Assembly (NCBI GenBank): GCA_900545955.1
Contig: URAU01000020.1
Location: 1 to 44,563, forward strand
Source: an uncultured Porphyromonadaceae bacterium
Lineage (GTDB): Bacteria; Bacteroidota; Bacteroidia; Bacteroidales; Muribaculaceae
DNA length: 44,563 nucleotides
Direction of reading: 5' to 3'
Made by a program: the position numbers and the translations under genes. Below are positions 40,634-44,563 of the stretch, piece after piece. The notes under the pieces were generated by a model, which saw only the letters and a list, made by a program, of their open reading frames with translations, did not search any database and was not told where the DNA came from. Position 1 is the stretch's first letter, and the number at the start of each line of letters is the position of its first letter.

Positions 40634-41086
40634 CTATTTCCCCTTCTTATCCAATACCTCCGAAGGATTTACGGTGAGCGCCACCGAATGGCCGGCAGTA
40701 TCCTTCCAAAGCAGTTTCATCACCATTCCCTCGGCTTCGAGAGCCTGCAGGCCATCGCTGAACCGACGGTCGGCGAGCTTGGAGCGGAACTCATCCACGG
40801 CCGACTCGCGCAGAGCGGGCAACTGCGACGGCGCCACCCCGGCCACGCTCAATCCGGCTACAAGATTGAACGTAATCGAAAGAGTATCTCCCTCTATCTC
40901 AGCCTCCGAGCCGGTAAATAGGCCCGTCTGGCGCTCAGCCCGCTGCATCTCCTCGGAATTGAGGCTGTCGACCATCTCGCCGATGGCACGTCCGTGGCCA
41001 CTGCAACCGGCAAACGCCACAACAGCAAGAATCACAAGCAAGATGCGCCCTGAAGCGACATAAAAACGTTTTACTGGATTTTTCAT
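40634..41086 (-). CDS. Hypothetical lipoprotein
   Basis: A 150-aa lipoprotein: basic start, hydrophobic core and lipobox AFAGC (Cys near residue 28). The rest is an alternating acidic/hydrophobic domain with one Trp (KLLWKD) and no known motif. It has no acidic surface-export signal directly after the cysteine. It is last in the leftward group that starts at 43887, 10 nt after the HAD gene, so it is probably co-transcribed. Function unknown. Confidence 0.75.
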   Translation of the reverse strand: MKNPVKRFYVASGRILLVILAVVAFAGCSGHGRAIGEMVDSLNSEEMQRAERQTGLFTGSEAEIEGDTLSITFNLVAGLSVAGVAPSQLPALRESAVDEFRSKLADRRFSDGLQALEAEGMVMKLLWKDTAGHSVALTVNPSEVLDKKGK

Positions 41087-41096
41087 ATCTGATTGT

Positions 41097-41687
41097 CTAT
41101 TTTATCCTGCATGGATGGTCGGCGATAGCCAGCATGGCATCGTCGCCCGCGCTGTCGCCGAAGGCCCATACCTCGGCGTCTTTCAATGAGCCGAAACGTT
41201 CGGTAATCCGTCGGGCCTTCTCGGCTCCGTGGCAGTTGGCGCCGTGGAAACGGCCTGTAAGCCGTCCGGTGGCCGGGTCAACCTCAGGCGCGGTAGTCAG
41301 CAGAGTGTCAACGCCATACCCTTTGGCCCACGGAGCAATCCATTCGGCCATACTTGCCGTGACTATGACAACCGTATCGCCTGCATCGACGTGCTGCCGA
41401 AGCCTGCGAACCGTATCGAGCTTTATGCGAGATTCTATTACCTTAGAAAAAGCCTCACCATATCGCTTAAAATCAGCGTATGGCATCCCGCCAAATAGTT
41501 TCCCGAAAAGACGTTCCTTTGCTTTCGAGTTGCTGATACACCTTAATTTCCAAGCGATTATCCATGGAGAAGATATGAAGACGGCCTTAAAGAAAGCTGC
41601 CCTCCCGACGGCGAAGCGTGCAAAAAGTCCGAAAGAATCGCCCCGGATCAGCGTGCCGTCGAAATCAAAAAAAGCATACCTCTCCAT
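41097..41687 (-). CDS. HAD-IB family phosphatase
   Basis: A 196-aa hydrolase of the SerB-like HAD-IB type. Motif I is FFDFDGTLIRGD (Asp8 nucleophile, Asp10 acid/base), motif II VIVTAS (about 112), and motif III/IV GDSAGDDAML (about 177). The helical cap lies between motif I and II. It starts 7 nt after the end of the frameshifted UbiA-type gene. In actinobacteria and some Bacteroidota a phosphatase of this kind acts on decaprenyl-phosphoribose-5-phosphate made by the UbiA partner. That pairing is the main clue to its substrate here. Confidence 0.88.
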   Translation of the reverse strand: MERYAFFDFDGTLIRGDSFGLFARFAVGRAAFFKAVFISSPWIIAWKLRCISNSKAKERLFGKLFGGMPYADFKRYGEAFSKVIESRIKLDTVRRLRQHVDAGDTVVIVTASMAEWIAPWAKGYGVDTLLTTAPEVDPATGRLTGRFHGANCHGAEKARRITERFGSLKDAEVWAFGDSAGDDAMLAIADHPCRIK

Positions 41688-41694
41688 AATCCAT

Positions 41695-42587
41695 TCAGAA
41701 ATAAAGAATTATAGCAAAGGAGATTATCCAACCGGCCACACATGCCTGGATGAAGCGGTCCTGAATCAGAATCTGTGTGGGGCTGCCGCTGTTCGCCCTT
41801 ACTATAGTGACACCTGAAGGTAACGCAAAATTGCCGCAATCACGAATACGGAGGTAAGATAAAGATACTGTGTATGCAGACGTTCCATCACTTCCGGCGA
41901 AAGCGTATACAGGATATAGCACATTATGGTTATAGCCCCTATGATTCCGAGCGTCTGATTCATAAACGGCATATTGTAATTGAGGATGTTGCCTCGGGAT
42001 ACCACGCCGTCGTTCTCGTATATCACCAGATCATCGCGACGCTTGGCGAAGGCGAGGAAAAGCGCAAGAAGGAACGTCATCAGCACAATCCAGGGCGACA
42101 GCGGAATATCCGCGGCCACACCGCCGCAGAGCAACCGAAGCACAAAGCCGAACGCAACCACAAACACATCCACGATTGCGTAGTATTTCAGTTTCAGACA
42201 ATAGGCCACATTCAGCACGAAGTATCCGGCGATAACAAGTGCTACCTTAATGCCGGCATCGCCACACAGCAACAAGGCTATCGCCAACGAGACCGCAATC
42301 AGTAAAATCATCACGCCAGTAGCGGTTGCGACGCTGACAGCATCTGAAGCCACCGGCCTGCGGCACTTTTGCGGATGAATCCGGTCGGCCTCCACATCGC
42401 GGACGTCGTTAAGGCAATATACGGCGCTCGCCATCAGGCAGAACGCGAAAAATGCCGGGATAGCGCTTCTCCAGCATTCCCAGTCGAGCACTTTCCCTCC
42501 AAAGAACAGCGGCAGCAGCACGAAGCCGTTTTTCAGCCACTGCGCCGGCCTAAAAAGCCTGATTATATGTAAGTATTTATTATTCAT
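41695..42587 (-). pseudogene. UbiA-type prenyltransferase (DPPR-synthase-like), frameshifted
   Basis: A multi-pass UbiA enzyme, expected to transfer phosphoribose to a polyprenyl phosphate. From ATG 42587 (MNNKYLHIIRLFRP) the frame runs through the Asp motif NDVRDVEADRIHPQK (about 66), YCLKLKYYAIVDVFV and KRRDDLV, but stops at 41802 right after RYLQ. The family's C-terminus (ANSGSPTQILIQDRFIQ, then a last membrane span ending IILYF) continues in the next frame and stops at 41695. The shift falls at a GTGT doublet near 41808-41814. Removing one GT restores a single frame. Either a true inactivating duplication, phase-like variation or a sequence error. The upstream part is complete, so a truncated protein may be made. 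Confidence 0.8.
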
Positions 42588-42627
42588 AACATTATGGGGG
42601 AATAAGAACTGAAAGCTATGCAGACGC

Positions 42628-43887
42628 TTAAACGAGATGCACAAGCCATCTGAGCGCTCTCATGAATATTTCCGAGATGGTTCCGACAACCGAGTATTCG
42701 AAAGCCAGGTATAAATTAAGAGAATACGGCGCTACGGCCAACAGCAGCAAAAGCAAAACCATCAGGCCTTTCGACGAAGGAAGGCATCGGTCGATGGAGG
42801 CGTTCATGCGGCCTACATATGTTAGATATTTGCCCGGAAGCATTGCGGTGCAAACGCCTCGCGGCAATCTCAGAACGGCAGCATACGAAGTGACAAACAG
42901 ATACTGATACAAACGGCTGTAATCGCAACTGAGGATGGTAAACATAGGCAGCAGCGTCAGGGCGCACAGTAAATATATTGCCGAGAGGTTGGTGCGGTCG
43001 GCCGCAGTGAAATCAGAGGTCGGGCGGCGGAACGTCCACGAGAAGTTCAAGATGAAATAATAAGTGGCCATAAAGAAAAGCAGCTGAATCACAGCTCCCA
43101 TCCATCCGACGTTTACCTCGAACAACGATACGTGGAAATTCAAATTGAAATGAACCCAAAAGGTATGCACTGCATTCCATCCAAGCGCCACTATACTGAG
43201 ACCGCTTTTGTGATATTCATCGCCAAGTAACCTATGCCACGAGTCCAGAATGGCTTCGACATTCGATGAATCTCCTTTGTATACACACATCAGGGCGAAA
43301 CATCCTATAAACAATAAGGAGGATGCAACCGCAACGGCCGGACGCCGGGTATAGCCGTAGAGAACGGCTACAGAAAGTGGAATTCCCCAAAATAAATACG
43401 CTTCATGCAAAAACAGGCCGAATACACCCAGAATGCACACTGCCAGTACATTCCACCATCGGCTTCCCCACTGCCGCATAAGCAGAAGTGTCCCGATAAG
43501 CAGAGTATACTGCATGAAATCCTTCCGTATAAAGAATACCACCAGTCCGCAGAACAGCGGCGAGAGCACAATCCACCAGTTCATATCGCGCCTCCGGAAT
43601 GACTGAAGAAAAAATGCGACCACAAAAGTCAGAAATATCAGCGAAAGTGTCAGAATTACCGGATAGGGCGATATTCCGGTGGCCTCCGAAAGTTTGTACA
43701 GGCATTCGCCAAGCAATCCACGCCTTACGAATCCCCCGCTGAAATTGACAAGGAATTCCGATATGCCGGATGCGTTGATTCCCTGCTCCAATGCAGGACG
43801 CAACACACACCCGAAGCGATATATAACCATAACCACCATGGAGATGGATATGGCCATAGAAATGCGTTTTCGATATGAAGAAGTCAT
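42628..43887 (-). CDS. Multi-pass membrane protein (GT-C-like, hypothetical)
   Basis: A 419-aa inner-membrane protein with about ten to twelve spans. ATG 43887 (MTSSYRKRI) is chosen; a TTG at 43905 would add six residues. The first periplasmic loop holds NFSGGFVRRGLLGE, a segment found in uncharacterised membrane proteins of polysaccharide regions. A later DYSRLYQY motif is also typical. The layout recalls GT-C glycosyltransferases or EpsG/O-antigen polymerase-like proteins that use polyprenyl-linked sugars. The UbiA-type gene 40 nt downstream could make such a donor. Function not proven. Confidence 0.7.
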   Translation of the reverse strand: MTSSYRKRISMAISISMVVMVIYRFGCVLRPALEQGINASGISEFLVNFSGGFVRRGLLGECLYKLSEATGISPYPVILTLSLIFLTFVVAFFLQSFRRRDMNWWIVLSPLFCGLVVFFIRKDFMQYTLLIGTLLLMRQWGSRWWNVLAVCILGVFGLFLHEAYLFWGIPLSVAVLYGYTRRPAVAVASSLLFIGCFALMCVYKGDSSNVEAILDSWHRLLGDEYHKSGLSIVALGWNAVHTFWVHFNLNFHVSLFEVNVGWMGAVIQLLFFMATYYFILNFSWTFRRPTSDFTAADRTNLSAIYLLCALTLLPMFTILSCDYSRLYQYLFVTSYAAVLRLPRGVCTAMLPGKYLTYVGRMNASIDRCLPSSKGLMVLLLLLLAVAPYSLNLYLAFEYSVVGTISEIFMRALRWLVHLV

Positions 43888-43909
43888 AAGGACCGGATTA
43901 TTCAATATG

Positions 43910-43917
43910 CAAAATTA
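43910..43917 (-). promoter_or_regulatory. -7 box for the leftward membrane-protein operon
   Basis: On the minus strand TAATTTTG fits TAnnTTTG, 22 nt before ATG 43887. If used, the TTG at 43905 would lie at the transcription start, which favours the ATG. Confidence 0.45.
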
Positions 43918-44023
43918 AGCAAAAAAACAGAGTGGGGAGAAAAACGGTTAAACTTTTCGGCAAACTGAGATTCTAAACGGAAAAGGCAAAGAATTTCTAA
44001 CGATATAACTGTTAGCAATCCAA

Positions 44024-44109
44024 GGTAGGGATGCACTTCTGTACACCCGATTGACATTAACAATGAGTTAGGCTCATAAGAAAGCGGATGCACCAGGGCG
44101 CATCCCTAC
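44024..44109. repeat. Two-hairpin GTAGGGAYGCAC-family element
   Basis: Starts GTAGGGATGCAC and ends GCGCATCCCTAC, inverted ends. The right hairpin is GGATGCACC-AG-GGCGCATCC (44086-44105). The left hairpin is decayed. Its right half matches the element at 36861-36962. Confidence 0.75.
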
Positions 44110-44143
44110 AATCTGAGGGCCAAATATTTAGCAAAAGAAACAG

Positions 44144-44151
44144 AAAGGAGG
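44144..44151 (+). promoter_or_regulatory. Strong Shine-Dalgarno before the edge gene
   Basis: AAAGGAGG lies 8 nt before ATG 44160. A full AGGAGG at ideal spacing is rare in Bacteroidota, where most genes in this window have none. Confidence 0.7.
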
Positions 44152-44159
44152 AACCCGAA

Positions 44160-44563
44160 ATGAAAAAAATGATGCAGACCATGGCCTCTCTCATCCTCGC
44201 AATGGCAATGATATTCGCTCCCGCGATGGACGCGCAGACGCGCGGACGTCAAGGATCGGTGACGCCGGCCGGCCAGCATTCGCGTCCGGGTTCCTCCCAA
44301 GGAAGACCCTCCGGCAACCATCGGCCCGAAGGGAACCGGCCCGGAAACCACAGACCGGAAGGGAACAGACCAGGTAATGGCAACCATCGCCCCGGAGGCG
44401 ACAGGCCCGGCAACCACCGGCCAGAAGGGAACCGCCCCGGCAACGGGAATCACAGGCCCGGAGGAGACAGGCCCGGCTTCGGGAATCACCGCCCCGGCAA
44501 CGGATTCCACCGCCCCGGACAGGGGAATCACCGCCCCGGATGGGGACACAACCACCAGCGGCC
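44160..44563 (+). CDS. Secreted Pro/Gly/Asn/His/Arg-rich repeat protein, 3' end outside window
   Basis: A reading frame open from ATG 44160 to the window edge (134 codons visible). A signal peptide (MKKMMQTMASLILAMAMIF, cleavage probably at the AMDAQ end near residue 25) has no lipobox. From about residue 43 the chain is built from short units such as NHRPEGNRPG, NHRPGGDRPG, GFGNHRPG and GFHRPGQG, about ten copies with variation. The composition (Pro, Gly, Asn, Arg, His, no Cys) predicts an unfolded, basic chain. The histidines suggest metal or polyanion binding, which is a guess. The C-terminal part is outside the window and may hold a folded domain. The strong SD supports the start. Confidence 0.75.
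   Translation, partial: MKKMMQTMASLILAMAMIFAPAMDAQTRGRQGSVTPAGQHSRPGSSQGRPSGNHRPEGNRPGNHRPEGNRPGNGNHRPGGDRPGNHRPEGNRPGNGNHRPGGDRPGFGNHRPGNGFHRPGQGNHRPGWGHNHQR

Noticed and set aside
41802..41822. Programmed ribosomal frameshift in the UbiA-type gene
   Set aside because: No slippery heptamer or downstream pseudoknot is visible, and a simple GT duplication explains the break.
44106..44555. Minus-strand frame over the edge repeat gene
   Set aside because: The opposite strand has a signal peptide, a strong SD and regular repeats. The antisense frame is a by-product of the repeats.

Overview
The window looks like chromosome from a Bacteroidota bacterium of the order Bacteroidales, most likely a Muribaculaceae-type gut commensal. 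This rests on TAnnTTTG-type -7 promoter boxes, almost no Shine-Dalgarno sequences, a GH92 alpha-mannosidase, many small lipoproteins, a MacAB-TolC-like operon with an NtrC-type regulator, and the gene contents overall. The family assignment is an inference. No plasmid, phage or conjugative genes and no CRISPR array were seen.

Layout. 1-2.4 kb: the 3' part of tRNA-Val(TAC), a PHP phosphoesterase, a lipoprotein, tRNA-Gly(CCC) and an unknown protein. 2.5-11.5 kb: an efflux operon (adaptor, ABC ATPase, two separate FtsX/MacB-type permeases, TolC-like channel) followed by a sigma-54 response regulator and its histidine kinase. A near-consensus -24/-12 promoter precedes the adaptor, so the operon probably depends on its own sigma-54 activator. 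11.7-16.1 kb: a small acidic lipoprotein, fabD and a secreted GH92 glycosidase. 16.1-20.9 kb: a 9-bp minisatellite, a strong terminator and a three-gene polysaccharide initiation/export module (MraY/WecA-like, Wza-like, Wzc-like) read leftward. 21-25 kb: an ArgC-like protein without the catalytic cysteine, a possible short RNA, and an OmpR/histidine kinase pair. 25.3-30 kb: acpP-fabF and speA-truA, read leftward. 30-35.3 kb: apbE, obgE and a leftward three-gene cluster for part of a nonulosonic (legionaminic-type) acid pathway. 35.3-37 kb: a gene-poor stretch packed with palindromes. 37-44.5 kb: DUF3737-patB-MATE rightward, then a leftward group (multi-pass membrane protein, frameshifted UbiA-type prenyltransferase, HAD phosphatase, lipoprotein), and at the right edge the start of a secreted Pro/Gly/Asn/His-rich repeat protein.

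Themes. Envelope work dominates: efflux, polysaccharide export, nonulosonic acid, polyprenyl-linked sugar and lipoproteins. Fatty-acid genes are split into two loci (fabD; acpP-fabF). Intergenic spaces carry at least two families of short hairpin repeats: a two-hairpin GTAGGGAYGCAC family at five or six places across the window, and a GAGGTGCGAA hairpin family clustered at 35.8-36.5 kb. No complete new system could be proven. The best candidates for follow-up are the cysteine-less ArgC homologue, the two-hairpin repeat family, the Wzc tyrosine-repeat tract, the right-edge repeat protein and the sigma-54-controlled efflux operon.
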